DNA of 56,745 bases from an uncultured Lachnospiraceae bacterium (GTDB lineage: Bacteria > Bacillota > Clostridia > Lachnospirales > Lachnospiraceae). Both the position numbers and the translations under genes were made by a program. The stretch covers positions 1 to 56,745 of the forward strand of contig CACZBZ010000004.1 in NCBI GenBank assembly GCA_902779505.1, in the 5' to 3' direction. The notes under the pieces are model-generated. The model was given only the letters and a program-made list of their open reading frames with translations. It did not search any database and was not told where the DNA came from. Below, piece after piece: positions 36,208-44,929 of the stretch. The stretch's first letter is position 1, and every line of letters starts with the position of its first letter.

Positions 36208-36645
36208 ATGAAAGAAGATAATGTTCTTAATATAATTAAAAATGATTTTGAAATAAAAGAGGTGGATATGAATACATATTCACCTCTTACGCTTGCTTTT
36301 ATAGGAGACGGAATATTCGATCTGATAATAAGGACCGTCATCGTTGAAAGAGCCAATCAGACTCCCAACAAGCTCCATAATAAGAAAGCGGGCATTGTAA
36401 AAGCTCCTACCCAGGCAAGGATGGGGGAGGCTCTTCAGGATGTTTTTAGCGAAGAAGAGGCTGATATCTACAGGAGAGGACGCAATGCTAAGTCATATTC
36501 AACGGCTAAAAATGCCAGCGTCGCTGACTACAGAAAGGCAACGGGACTGGAAGCGGTCATGGGATATCTCTATCTTAAGGGACAGACCGAAAGAGCGGTT
36601 GAACTGACAAAGATCGGCCTTGAGAAGCTGGAGATCGAGATATAG
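36208..36645 (+). CDS. mrnC: Mini-ribonuclease III (MrnC)
   Basis: Mini-III matures 23S rRNA ends in Firmicutes. The protein is 145 residues and has only the RNase III catalytic domain, without a dsRNA-binding domain. The signature is SPLTLAFIGDGIFDLIIRTV with the active-site Asp, and RRGRNAKSYSTAKNASVADY later. Its place between cysS and rlmB is the same as in B. subtilis. The ATG at 36208 is used because the preceding TTG lies in cysS. Confidence 0.93.
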   Translation: MKEDNVLNIIKNDFEIKEVDMNTYSPLTLAFIGDGIFDLIIRTVIVERANQTPNKLHNKKAGIVKAPTQARMGEALQDVFSEEEADIYRRGRNAKSYSTAKNASVADYRKATGLEAVMGYLYLKGQTERAVELTKIGLEKLEIEI

Positions 36646-36738
36646 ACAGGCTGCAAAGCTATGGATATAGTGCCGGAGATGCAAAATCCACGGCATTGAC
36701 TGAGATTGGGACAGATCCCATGGAAAGATAAGTGAAAT

Positions 36739-37503
36739 ATGAGTGAAATGACTAACGAAAAAGTATCAGAAAGCTACATAGAGGGAAGAAATCCCGTAAT
36801 AGAGGCCTTCAGGTCGGGAAAGACCATAGATAAGCTCTACATATTGGACGGAGCTAACGACGGTCCCATCATGACCATCAAAAGGGAAGCCAAGAAGCAT
36901 GATACCTATGTAAAATACGTATCCAAGGAGCGCCTGGACCAGATGTCTCAGACCGGTACCCATCAGGGGGTAATTGCCTGTACTGCAGCTTATGAATACA
37001 GTGAGATGGAAGACATATTTGAGTTGGCTGAGAAAAAAGGCGAGGCACCCTTTGTCTATATTCTTGACAATATAGAGGATCCTCACAACCTCGGAGCAAT
37101 AATAAGAACTGCCAATCTCTCGGGAGCACACGGAGTGATAATCCCCAAAAACAGAGCAGTTGGTCTTACATCCACGGTGGCAAGAACAAGTGCGGGAGCC
37201 CTTAATTATACACCGGTTGTAAGAGTTACCAATATATCCAAGACCATTGAGGAACTCAAGAAAAAGGGAATGTGGTTCGTCTGTGCGGACATGGACGGAG
37301 AGATTATGTATAATCTTGATCTTACGGGTTCTATAGGTCTGGTCATAGGTAATGAAGGCGAAGGCGTAAGCAGACTGGTCAGAGAAAATTGTGATTATAT
37401 CGCATCCATACCCATGAAGGGAGACATAGATTCGCTGAATGCTTCGGTTGCGGCAGGAGTGCTTGGCTTCGAGATAGTAAGACAGAGATTGCATAAGAAA
37501 TAA
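36739..37503 (+). CDS. rlmB: 23S rRNA (guanosine-2'-O-) methyltransferase RlmB
   Basis: A SPOUT (TrmH-type) RNA methyltransferase. The N-terminal substrate-binding part begins YIEGRNPVIEAFRSGKTIDK. The catalytic domain shows motif 1 DNIEDPHNLGAIIRTA, motif 2 LVIGNEGEGVS and motif 3 DSLNASVAAGVLGFE. The length of 254 residues fits. A gap of 93 bases before it holds no gene. It precedes sigH. Confidence 0.94.
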   Translation: MSEMTNEKVSESYIEGRNPVIEAFRSGKTIDKLYILDGANDGPIMTIKREAKKHDTYVKYVSKERLDQMSQTGTHQGVIACTAAYEYSEMEDIFELAEKKGEAPFVYILDNIEDPHNLGAIIRTANLSGAHGVIIPKNRAVGLTSTVARTSAGALNYTPVVRVTNISKTIEELKKKGMWFVCADMDGEIMYNLDLTGSIGLVIGNEGEGVSRLVRENCDYIASIPMKGDIDSLNASVAAGVLGFEIVRQRLHKK

Positions 37504-37545
37504 AAATTTAATCGTGATTAAACAATGCGATGACGGGTGTTATCT

Positions 37546-38172
37546 ATGGATTACGAAAGCTACACAAAATATACAGATGAAGAATTGATACAGATGTTAA
37601 GGGACGGAGATGAGGCTGTAACGGACTATCTTTGCGATAAGTATAAGAATCTGGCAAGGTACAAGGCCAAGTCCATGTATATACTGGGAGCCGAACCCGA
37701 GGATCTTATACAGGAGGGAATGATAGGTCTCTTCAAGGCGGTCAGAGATTACGATGCCGGAAGAGATGCAGGCTTCGCAACTTTTGCCGAACTCTGCATA
37801 TCCAGACAGATATACAAGGCAGTTCAGGCTTCAAACAGACTGAAGGCCATGCCTCTTAACAGCTATGTATCCCTTAACGCAAACAGCGGGGATAATTCTG
37901 AAAATGAATTAAACCTTATTGATACCCTTGTATCCACTTTGGAACTTAATCCGGAGGAGATACTGATCGACATGGAATCGGTCAAGGAACTGAACAAGGG
38001 CATAGAAAAAGAATTGAGTTCTTTTGAAAAGCAGGTCTTTGAACTGAAACTCACCGGTATGGGTATGTCCGAGATAGCCAAAGTCCTTGGTAAAGAGAAG
38101 AAGCAGGTGGACAATGCGCTCCAGCGTATTCATGCCAAGCTTGATAAAATCATCGCTTCAATACATAAGTAA
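37546..38172 (+). CDS. sigH: Sigma-H family sigma factor
   Basis: SigH is the transition-state sigma factor in Firmicutes. Region 2 contains LARYKAKSMYILGAEPEDLI, followed by QEGMIGLFKAVRDYDAGRDA. Region 4 has FEKQVFELKLTGMGMSEIAK and a helix-turn-helix to residue 205. The 208-residue size and the rlmB-sigH order match B. subtilis; rpmG, secE and nusG do not follow here. I use the ATG at 37546; a GTG at 37537 is possible. In a non-sporulating lineage the factor might control other functions. Confidence 0.9.
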   Translation: MDYESYTKYTDEELIQMLRDGDEAVTDYLCDKYKNLARYKAKSMYILGAEPEDLIQEGMIGLFKAVRDYDAGRDAGFATFAELCISRQIYKAVQASNRLKAMPLNSYVSLNANSGDNSENELNLIDTLVSTLELNPEEILIDMESVKELNKGIEKELSSFEKQVFELKLTGMGMSEIAKVLGKEKKQVDNALQRIHAKLDKIIASIHK

Positions 38173-38205
38173 GTATATAAGTAAGTCAATTTACAGCGTT
38201 TTCAA

Positions 38206-38235
38206 TTGACAATCTTTCAGTCGCTGTGATAACAT
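38206..38235 (+). promoter_or_regulatory. Promoter of tRNA-Thr
   Basis: A perfect -35 TTGACA (38206-38211), an 18-base spacer and TAACAT (38230-38235). Transcription would start about seven bases before the tRNA. Confidence 0.65.
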
Positions 38236-38248
38236 ACATTTCGGTATT

Positions 38249-38321
38249 GCTGATATAGCTCAGTAGGTAGAGCGTCGCATTGGTAGTGCGGAGGTCACGG
38301 GTCCGATTCCCGTTATCAGCT
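38249..38321 (+). tRNA. tRNA-Thr, anticodon GGT
   Basis: The cloverleaf is complete: acceptor arms GCTGATA and TATCAGC, D arm GCTC/GAGC, anticodon arm TCGCA/TGCGG with loop TTGGTAG (anticodon GGT), and T arm ACGGG/CCCGT with a TCCGATT loop. The discriminator is T and the CCA end is not encoded. The gene stands alone. Confidence 0.93.
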
Positions 38322-38331
38322 TATAAAGACC

Positions 38332-38362
38332 CCCCTGAATTTACAAGGTTCAGGGGCTTTTT
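38332..38362 (+). terminator. Terminator of tRNA-Thr
   Basis: CCCCTGAA pairs with TTCAGGGG around a nine-base loop and is followed by CTTTTT. Confidence 0.9.
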
Positions 38363-38430
38363 CGTATTTATCTGACCGGGGAGAAATCTTTGATCTTCAG
38401 ATGATTTGACTGTGAAAGATTAAGGTGTAA

Positions 38431-38796
38431 GGTAGTAAAAAGAATGACATCCTTTCAAAGCTTAGACCGGATTACTTAAATGATAAATATCTGTTCGTAG
38501 GAGAGGATGGCAATATTGGAAGAGCCTGGGTGGAAGCATCAAAGGCCTTTGGTTTTTCCCTGGAACAGTGTTGTCCTCAGGAATATAAGATGAAGGATAT
38601 TAAAGCCTATCAGATTACAAAAGAAATAATGTCGTTGGCCAATAAGAATGCAATACTGAATCCCTGCCCGTCATTCTACAGAGGTGAAGAAGTATCTGGA
38701 GATGCTGTTGATTCAGACTACTTTGTGGGATATGAGTTTAAAAAGAGCCTTTTGACGGTGCAACAGGCCATTATTATTTATTGCATGACCCACTGA
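38431..38796 (+). pseudogene. Fragment of an unrecognised gene, no proper start
   Basis: A frame without ATG is open from 38431 and continues to a stop at 38796, about 121 residues (the first ATG-type start is internal: GTG at 38530). The sequence looks protein-like (YLNDKYLFVGEDGNIGRAWV, then KAYQITKEIMSLANKNAILN), but there is no ribosome-binding site, and an ATG at 38443 in another frame stops quickly. I think it is a decayed or truncated gene. No family recognised. The rest of the stretch 38363-38829 shows nothing else. Confidence 0.4.
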
Positions 38797-38829
38797 ATAT
38801 CTGTAAATCAAAGAAAGAGAATTAGCGTT

Positions 38830-39735
38830 ATGGATAAAACAAAGAAAAGAATCATAATAATAGGATCAGCCTGCCTGCTGGTGGTTATTGGAATCGGAAA
38901 TTGTCTGCTTGTGAAGAATATTACCGGGAAAAAGAACCCTGACGGATTAATGGCCGGGGAAGACGAGGGGGTGTTCGCTGACGAGCAGCTCGGTGAGGCA
39001 GATGTCACGGAACCTGACAAGATGACCCTGCTTTCCTATTTATCAGTCGGTGACAGGATAAGCATCGGAAGTTACGAATCCGAGGAGATTGGCTGGATCG
39101 TATATGATGAAGATGATAACTATCTTTACCTTATATCAGAAAAGGTGATCGATGCCAGACCGATGAAAGAAAATTCCGATATTGAAGATTTTTTTGCTAA
39201 CGCTGCTATAGACGGATCTGAACCCGCTTCGACTACGGGGCTGTATGAAACGATAGAGTCATCTGCTGAAGTAAACGCAAAATTCACCGATACCGACCTG
39301 TGTAAATGGCTCAATGATGAATTCATAAGCAGTGCCTTTTCAAAAGATATTATTGCAAAATTGCAGAACTGGAGTGAGGGAATCAAGGTCACTCTTCCGG
39401 ATGATAAATTTGTAGAGGAATTCAGTGATTATCTGTGGGCAACGCCAACACAGACAGCAGAAAAAAACGGAGCTGAGGTTTTTGACCCGACGCCCTATTT
39501 AGAATCTGCAGGAGAAATCACAGACCCAATGACGGGAGAGGCTATCCCGGAGGATGAGATCAAGAATTACCCCGGACTTCTATACCCGGCTGAGGCTGAA
39601 GGAAGCGCATCATATGCTCTAAGCAGTGATATAACAGATGGCAATGTAAGCGTCAGGTCGTTTGGCTTTACCAGAAGAAACGCGGGCATATATGAAAAAG
39701 TAGGTATTAGACCTATGATAAAGGTTTTGAAGTAA
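38830..39735 (+). CDS. Membrane-anchored protein with DUF6273-like domain
   Basis: The 301-residue protein has an N-terminal membrane helix (about 9-28) and a large extracytoplasmic part. From about residue 70 it resembles DUF6273, with the pattern ISIGSYESEEIGWIVYDEDD, followed by LYLISEKVIDARPM, and Trp-rich segments before the end. Function unknown. It lies six bases before the spacing to the CAP-domain gene, so the two are probably co-transcribed and both act outside the cell. Confidence 0.7.
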   Translation: MDKTKKRIIIIGSACLLVVIGIGNCLLVKNITGKKNPDGLMAGEDEGVFADEQLGEADVTEPDKMTLLSYLSVGDRISIGSYESEEIGWIVYDEDDNYLYLISEKVIDARPMKENSDIEDFFANAAIDGSEPASTTGLYETIESSAEVNAKFTDTDLCKWLNDEFISSAFSKDIIAKLQNWSEGIKVTLPDDKFVEEFSDYLWATPTQTAEKNGAEVFDPTPYLESAGEITDPMTGEAIPEDEIKNYPGLLYPAEAEGSASYALSSDITDGNVSVRSFGFTRRNAGIYEKVGIRPMIKVLK

Positions 39736-39746
39736 AAGGAGTGCTT

Positions 39747-41939
39747 ATGAAAATAAGAAATGCTTTTATAAAACTGATAAGCTTTACTATGATTTTTATC
39801 ATGTTTTTCAGTCTGATTCCTGCCGGAACTATGACGATTCATGCGGAAGATGAGGAATTTATTGAAGACCCTGATGCAGACAGGATATTTATTGTCGTCG
39901 ATAATTCCGGATGGAAGGATTCTGACTATGGCGAGGATGATGTAAGATCTGGTTCTCTTTATTGTAGTAAACATGGTCATACTTATGACAGTGGAGTTGT
40001 GGTCGCGGAGCCGACATATAGGTGGACCGGTTTGAAAAGGTATAAGTGTGAAATCTGTGGAGCTGAGAGGCATGAAGATATCCCTAAGCTTGAATGCAAT
40101 CCTCACGCATGGGATTCCGGGACTGTAACAACTCGGCCGACATATCAATCAGAAGGTGTCAGAACCTATATCTGCGTAAACTGTAGGGAGCGCAAAACAG
40201 AACCTATCCCTAAGCTTGTCTGTAATCCTCATTCATGGGATGCGGGGAAGATAACAACCAAGGCTACATACAAGAATGATGGTGTAAAGACTTATACCTG
40301 TAAAATCTGCGGCCAGACCAAAACAGAAACGATCCCTAAGCTTGTCTGTAATCCCCATGCATGGGATGAAGGGAAGATAACAACCAAGGCTACATACAAG
40401 AATGATGGTGTAAAGACTTATACCTGTAAAAACTGCGGCCAGACCAAAACAGAAACAATCCCTAAGTTAGTCTGCAGTGCGCATTCCTGGGACGAAGGGA
40501 AGATAACGACCAAGGCTACATACAAAAGTGCGGGCGTAAAAACATATACCTGCACTAACTGCGGCCAGACCAAAACAGAAGCGATTCCTAAGCTGGTCTG
40601 CAAAACGCATGCATGGGATGACGGAAAAATAACAACCAAGGCTACATACAAAAATGACGGCGTAAAAACATTAACCTGTAAAAACTGCGGCCAGACTAAA
40701 ACAGAAACAATCCCCCAGTTTGTCTGCACCGCACATGTATATGGAAACAGTATTCTTACCCCGGCAAATAACGGAGTGTATTATTATGTAAGCGAATGCA
40801 CCAGATGCGGGGAGACACATTCTGAGCGGCATGAGCATAACTATAAATGGGTCACCATAAAGCCTGCAACTGAGAGTGAAACGGGAATCGAAAGATATCT
40901 TTGTGAAGAGTGCGGCTATTACATTTATGAGCGGGAGATCGCTACCGGCAAAGTAGTAGTTTCGTGTAAACATCCGTATCCTAGAAATTTTGTAGAAACA
41001 GTACCTGCAACTTGTTGCACTTATCCAAGAGGTCAAGTGGTTTGCAAAGAATGTGGTGAAATTGTAATATCTGATTACGAATATGCAAAGCTTGGATACA
41101 ATTCAAGTAATCATTCTCATTTTACTGAAAAAGTAACTGTTGAACCTACATACAAAAAAACCGGTGTAAAGAAATATACTTGCGATGGCTGTGGATATTC
41201 TTACACAGAAACTATTCCCAAACTTGTATGTTTACATGATGGCAGAACCTATATTCAGGATTACAATAAAGAAGCATGGGTAGTTTGCGAACTTTGCGGT
41301 GAAAAATTAGAAAAAACAAACTACAAAGGACCAAGCTGCAGTCATATTGGTACTAAGAAGACACAAGTCCTTGTAAAAGCTCCAACTGCAACAGAATGGG
41401 GCGAAGCTGCAATGGTTTGTTCATGCGGCAAAAAAGTTACAACCGAAAAGTTACATCCATATTCAGAATATCAGGTAACAAAATCTGACGGTTCGACAGT
41501 CACGGTTTACGGCTGGTTTGATTATGATGCGGCGCATGAGATTGCAGATCAGACCAATGCATACAGACTTGAAAACGGATTAAACGCCCTTAATTATAAC
41601 GAATCACTGCAGAGCGGGTCTGATACGAGAGCACTTGAAACAATTGCTTCTTTCAGCCACACAAGACCGGACGGTAGCAGATGGAACACGACTATGTCGG
41701 AATGGACATATGGTGGTGAAAACCTTGCAGGCGGTCAAACCTCAGTTGAATCGGCAATGAATGCTTGGAAAGAATCCCCAAGCCATAATGCTAACCTTTT
41801 ATATGGTATAGAGAGTGGACAAACACCCTTTAAAGGTATCTCAGTTGGTGTATTCCACAGATATATATTCAATTATGCCAACAAGCCATATACGCCAAGC
41901 GAATACATTTATTGGACACAGAATTATACGTTCTATTAA
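39747..41939 (+). CDS. Secreted CAP (SCP/PR-1)-domain protein with tandem CxxC repeats
   Basis: The 730-residue protein has a signal peptide (about 1-32, likely cleaved after IHA). Residues about 75-330 are tandem 42-residue units, each with a His-x-Trp-Asp motif and a CxxC pair (TCKNCGQTKTETIPKLVC type), suggesting metal-binding or disulfide-bearing small folds. Diverged copies follow to about residue 575. The C-terminal 140 residues are a CAP domain with FSHTRPDGSRWNT, then YGGENLAGGQ and SPSHNANLL (His, Glu, His). CAP proteins of bacteria are often surface or wall-associated; no sortase motif is visible. The start ATG at 39747 lies after AAAGGAG. Confidence 0.85.
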   Translation: MKIRNAFIKLISFTMIFIMFFSLIPAGTMTIHAEDEEFIEDPDADRIFIVVDNSGWKDSDYGEDDVRSGSLYCSKHGHTYDSGVVVAEPTYRWTGLKRYKCEICGAERHEDIPKLECNPHAWDSGTVTTRPTYQSEGVRTYICVNCRERKTEPIPKLVCNPHSWDAGKITTKATYKNDGVKTYTCKICGQTKTETIPKLVCNPHAWDEGKITTKATYKNDGVKTYTCKNCGQTKTETIPKLVCSAHSWDEGKITTKATYKSAGVKTYTCTNCGQTKTEAIPKLVCKTHAWDDGKITTKATYKNDGVKTLTCKNCGQTKTETIPQFVCTAHVYGNSILTPANNGVYYYVSECTRCGETHSERHEHNYKWVTIKPATESETGIERYLCEECGYYIYEREIATGKVVVSCKHPYPRNFVETVPATCCTYPRGQVVCKECGEIVISDYEYAKLGYNSSNHSHFTEKVTVEPTYKKTGVKKYTCDGCGYSYTETIPKLVCLHDGRTYIQDYNKEAWVVCELCGEKLEKTNYKGPSCSHIGTKKTQVLVKAPTATEWGEAAMVCSCGKKVTTEKLHPYSEYQVTKSDGSTVTVYGWFDYDAAHEIADQTNAYRLENGLNALNYNESLQSGSDTRALETIASFSHTRPDGSRWNTTMSEWTYGGENLAGGQTSVESAMNAWKESPSHNANLLYGIESGQTPFKGISVGVFHRYIFNYANKPYTPSEYIYWTQNYTFY
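40095..40724 (+). repeat. Five 126-bp tandem repeats in the CAP-protein gene
   Basis: Units begin at 40095, 40221, 40347, 40473 and 40599, each coding for 42 residues starting with Cys. Units 2-5 are near-identical at the DNA level over long stretches, while unit 1 is diverged. Such arrays can expand or contract by recombination. Confidence 0.9.
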
Positions 41940-41960
41940 AATTGCTGTAATTGAAACAAA

Positions 41961-41995
41961 ACTGCCGAGGATTATTCCTCGGCAGTTCTTATTTT
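41961..41995. terminator. Terminator between CAP-protein gene and the convergent membrane-protein gene
   Basis: ACTGCCGAGG and CCTCGGCAGT form a perfect 10-bp stem around ATTATT, followed by TCTTATTTTTA. On the minus strand it is followed by TTTTGTTT, so it may serve both directions. Confidence 0.85.
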
Positions 41996-42043
41996 TATCT
42001 GCAAAAGCGAATGCATGTAGGCAGTAAATTAATTGCAAATGTA

Positions 42044-42646
42044 TTATTCAGATTCCTTAAAATGCATCCAGGACAGTATGCTGATCGGCAGGAAGTAGAG
42101 GCACCAGATTTCAAGTGCAATTGCCCCACCCATTGAAGAGGAACCTCTGTGATTTACAAACATTCCGGTCATTGGCATGAAGGTGCATGACAGGAAGAAG
42201 ATTCCGTGTACCAGCAGCAATATCTTTAATGCCTTGTCTTTTTTGTTCTTTACATTTATGGTGAGTCCGATGAAAAATGTAGAGAGCGCCATAATGCCGT
42301 AACCCAGCATGTCAAAGTTGAAGAATAATCCCAGGTAAGAATAATTTAATATCCGCTCAGCATCGCCGGTTAAGATCTCATTATGCACGGTTGTACATTG
42401 CGTGAAGTACACGGCCATTATGAAGGTTGCATAGACTCCGGCCAATATCATGGCCACCTTTCCGGCTACGCGATTATCCTCTGTACATTCTTCGGCCAGT
42501 GCTGCGATCATGCATATAAAGCTCAGGGACAGGAAGATGCACACAAGGTAGCTTCCGTAGTTGAACCTTATCATCATGCAGATTGCGAAAGCGGCTACCG
42601 TTATTGCGTTTATAACTGATCCGATCATTCCGATTTTTCTATTCAT
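42044..42646 (-). CDS. Six-helix membrane protein, unknown function
   Basis: The 200-residue protein has about six membrane helices and short loops. I chose the ATG at 42646, which begins MNRKIGMIGSVINAITVAAF and lies five bases after ACGGAGG; the longer frame has no such site. DUF998-like proteins have a similar layout but I cannot confirm the family. It stands alone, on the opposite strand to its neighbours. Confidence 0.7.
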   Translation of the reverse strand: MNRKIGMIGSVINAITVAAFAICMMIRFNYGSYLVCIFLSLSFICMIAALAEECTEDNRVAGKVAMILAGVYATFIMAVYFTQCTTVHNEILTGDAERILNYSYLGLFFNFDMLGYGIMALSTFFIGLTINVKNKKDKALKILLLVHGIFFLSCTFMPMTGMFVNHRGSSSMGGAIALEIWCLYFLPISILSWMHFKESE

Positions 42647-42794
42647 TATGTCCTCCGTAAAAATGCTATTTATGACTATCTGTATTAGGTATATCATTTT
42701 CCGAAGGGGTTAAACAGTGAGAAAAGTCTATTTTAACGTGACTAAAGTCATTCTCAGAATAAAAGAAGCAACCCGGGGGTAGCTGACATATTTA

Positions 42795-42822
42795 TTGCTT
42801 TTAGATTCTATGTGAGTATAAA
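42795..42822 (+). promoter_or_regulatory. Possible promoter of the nitroreductase gene
   Basis: TTGCTT (42795-42800), 16 bases, TATAAA (42817-42822), followed by an untranslated leader of about 95 bases. The -35 is weak. Confidence 0.35.
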
Positions 42823-42923
42823 ATTAGAAGAAAAAGGCAATAAATCTCGATAACCCTGACAGAATCCTTTATTTACGGGCTTTTATCGAAATTTCTTGGT
42901 CATCATTTACAGAGGGTGGTGTA

Positions 42924-43463
42924 ATGAAAAAGGGTGTTTTGGAGACAATTAAAAACAGACACAGTTATCGCGGAGAATACAGATCGGATAAGATATCCCG
43001 AGAAGATTTGACTGCAATAATGGAAGCCGGACTGGCAGCACCTTCAGGATGTAATAAGCAGACCACTTCATTGATATGTGTGGACGATCCCGATATTCTG
43101 AAGCAGATACACTCAGTCATCAATCCGCCCGTAGCGACCACAGCTCCGGCATTGATATGTGTTCTAACACAAAGAATTAACGCATACAGAGATAAATGTT
43201 TTGCTGTTCAGGATTATTCGGCAGCTATAGAGAATATGTTATTGGCGATAGTGGATCTGGGATATCAGAGTTGCTGGTATGAAGGACACATTACAGACGA
43301 CGACAGAATATGCGATAAAATCGCAGATATTCTTAACGTACCCGAAGAATATGGCCTTGTTTGCATTTTGCCTGTCGGAATGGCAAAAGAAGAGCCCGTT
43401 TCGCCAAAAAAGAAGGAATTTGCCGAACGGGCATGGTTTAACAGTTATAAAGGTGAGAAATAA
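42924..43463 (+). CDS. Nitroreductase-family FMN oxidoreductase
   Basis: A 179-residue protein of the nitroreductase fold. The FMN phosphate-binding pattern is NRHSYRGEYRSDKISREDLT near the N-terminus, followed by MEAGLAAPSGCNKQTTSLIC. The C-terminal part contains a VCILPVGMAKEEP-type segment, typical of these enzymes, and ends with a basic helix. The substrate cannot be told. It ends two bases before the 3' end of a convergent gene. Confidence 0.85.
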   Translation: MKKGVLETIKNRHSYRGEYRSDKISREDLTAIMEAGLAAPSGCNKQTTSLICVDDPDILKQIHSVINPPVATTAPALICVLTQRINAYRDKCFAVQDYSAAIENMLLAIVDLGYQSCWYEGHITDDDRICDKIADILNVPEEYGLVCILPVGMAKEEPVSPKKKEFAERAWFNSYKGEK

Positions 43464-43465
43464 GC

Positions 43466-43834
43466 CTATATTTCATAGTCCGAAATGCCACTCAAGAACT
43501 TAAGAGAGACAAAATAGGGATTATTAAGATCACCAATCTTTTCAATCAGCCCGGCATCGCCGTTGGCTTCTAAGATTTTGAAAGTGTCGCCTAGTTCAAA
43601 AGCAAGGCCTTCGTCACTTTTTCCCTTCACATTGACAGTATATATGCCGTCTGCAGGTGCTTTATGCTTTTTTGCAGCCTGTTTAGGGATACCCCTTTCC
43701 TTTGTTGCCTTATATATTGCTGTTCCTACAGCAATAAGAACCGAGCAAGCGGCAATAATAGCGATAACTGCTTTTACCGCTCCCGTCTTTTTCCCACATG
43801 AAGTTACGTTCTTACAACAATCCTTACAACACAC
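43466..43834 (-). CDS. Small membrane protein with Cys-rich N-terminus, unknown function
   Basis: From a GTG start at 43834 the protein has 122 residues: a Cys cluster at the start (CCKDCCKNVTSC), one membrane helix (about 19-40), a Lys-rich stretch and a C-terminal domain of about 60 residues. An ATG five codons upstream lies almost at the expected transcription start and has no ribosome-binding site, while GGAGGG lies 7 bases before the GTG. I therefore prefer GTG. The Cys cluster could bind metal or be lipidated, but no true lipobox is present. Confidence 0.6.
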   Translation of the reverse strand: MCCKDCCKNVTSCGKKTGAVKAVIAIIAACSVLIAVGTAIYKATKERGIPKQAAKKHKAPADGIYTVNVKGKSDEGLAFELGDTFKILEANGDAGLIEKIGDLNNPYFVSLKFLSGISDYEI

Positions 43835-43855
43835 AACTAAACCCTCCATACTTTT

Positions 43856-43884
43856 TTTATAAAATACATGATGATAATTGTCAA
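43856..43884 (-). promoter_or_regulatory. Promoter of the Cys-rich membrane protein gene
   Basis: On the minus strand: TTGACA (43879-43884), 17 bases, TATAAA (43856-43861), close to consensus. The start of transcription would be near 43849, so the GTG start at 43834 leaves a short leader with GGAGGG. Confidence 0.7.
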
Positions 43885-43905
43885 ACAGTCAATTGCAATT
43901 ATGAT
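43878..43905 (+). promoter_or_regulatory. Promoter of the alpha/beta hydrolase gene
   Basis: TTGTCA (43878-43883), 16 bases, TATGAT (43900-43905). Its -35 shares five bases with the -35 of the divergent promoter, so the two polymerases probably compete. Confidence 0.5.
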
Positions 43906-43956
43906 AAAATGAAAATGGTGACAATTTAGGAATAACCCTGATTCAAGAAAGGCTTA

Positions 43957-44874
43957 ATGGTGGGATATATTATCTTAATTCCTCTGGCAATATTCATAAT
44001 AGTGGCGGTGCTTTCTGCGATATTTGCCCACATGTTTACCCATGGTAAGAGGCAGACATTGGAGGAAGCATGGCAGTGGCAGGCAGAACATGTTGAGGCT
44101 GTGAACAGATTCAGTCCCGAGATGCTTAATGATTATGTAATAAAGGGGCCTGATAATGAGGATATTCATGTATCCTTCCTTCCGGCTGCCGAGCCGTCGG
44201 ATAAGTATGTGATATTGGCTCATGGTTATACGGATACAAGATACGGAATGATGAAATATGTCCCTCATTATTATGATATGGGCTTTAACTGCGTTCTTTT
44301 TGACGAAAGAGGACATGGTGAGAACAGACGCTTCCCCTGCAGCTACGGAATAAAGGAAAAAGGCTATCTGTTGGCTGTAATCGAGGATACACTGTCTCGC
44401 TACGGCAAGGATATTATTCTTGGACTTCACGGAGAATCCCTTGGCGGAGCTACCGTTTTGACATCTTTGCAGGAAAAGGCAGTGAAAGAGAATGTACGAT
44501 TCGTGGTGGATGACTGCGGTTTTGCTGATATAGTACCGGTACTCAAAGTCGGTATGCGTCAGTCTCATGTCCCCATATTCATGCTTTATCCTTCGATGCT
44601 GGCTGCATGGCTCAACTATGGAATAAAGCTTTGGAAGGCAAGACCCATCGACAGTGTTCCCGGCAATACAATTCCTCTTATCTGTATGCACGGAGCGGAA
44701 GATGATTTTATAGTTCCGGATCACAGTAAGAGAGTATACGAGGCCACCGAGGGACTGAAGGAGATACATCTTTTTAAGGGTGCGGGACATGCCGCATCTT
44801 CGGTGGTGGCAGCAAAGGAATACGGAGAAGTGTTAAGAGAATTCCTGAAAAAAGCGGGAATACTGAATCAGTAA
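43957..44874 (+). CDS. Membrane-anchored alpha/beta hydrolase
   Basis: The 305-residue protein has an N-terminal membrane helix (about 2-25) and an alpha/beta-hydrolase domain. The oxyanion region is VILAHGYTDTRYGMMKYVPH. The nucleophile elbow is GLHGESLGGATVL with Ser161. The acid is likely the Asp in GAEDDFIVPDHSKRVYEA and the His is in KGAGHAASS. It resembles the BEM46/YqkD-type hydrolases. The substrate is unknown. The next gene, amrS, follows after 55 bases. Confidence 0.88.
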   Translation: MVGYIILIPLAIFIIVAVLSAIFAHMFTHGKRQTLEEAWQWQAEHVEAVNRFSPEMLNDYVIKGPDNEDIHVSFLPAAEPSDKYVILAHGYTDTRYGMMKYVPHYYDMGFNCVLFDERGHGENRRFPCSYGIKEKGYLLAVIEDTLSRYGKDIILGLHGESLGGATVLTSLQEKAVKENVRFVVDDCGFADIVPVLKVGMRQSHVPIFMLYPSMLAAWLNYGIKLWKARPIDSVPGNTIPLICMHGAEDDFIVPDHSKRVYEATEGLKEIHLFKGAGHAASSVVAAKEYGEVLREFLKKAGILNQ

Positions 44875-44929
44875 AAACATCAGCAGGCTTTAAGTCGGAA
44901 CTGATGAATCACCCTGACGGAGTTTTTGT

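Noticed and set aside
38249-38321. tRNA-Thr as an integration site of a mobile element
   Set aside because: I found no integrase and could not see a second copy of the tRNA 3' end in the window.
40095-40724. Tandem repeats that could look like a CRISPR array
   Set aside because: The units are 126 bp, directly adjacent without spacers and in frame with a secreted protein.
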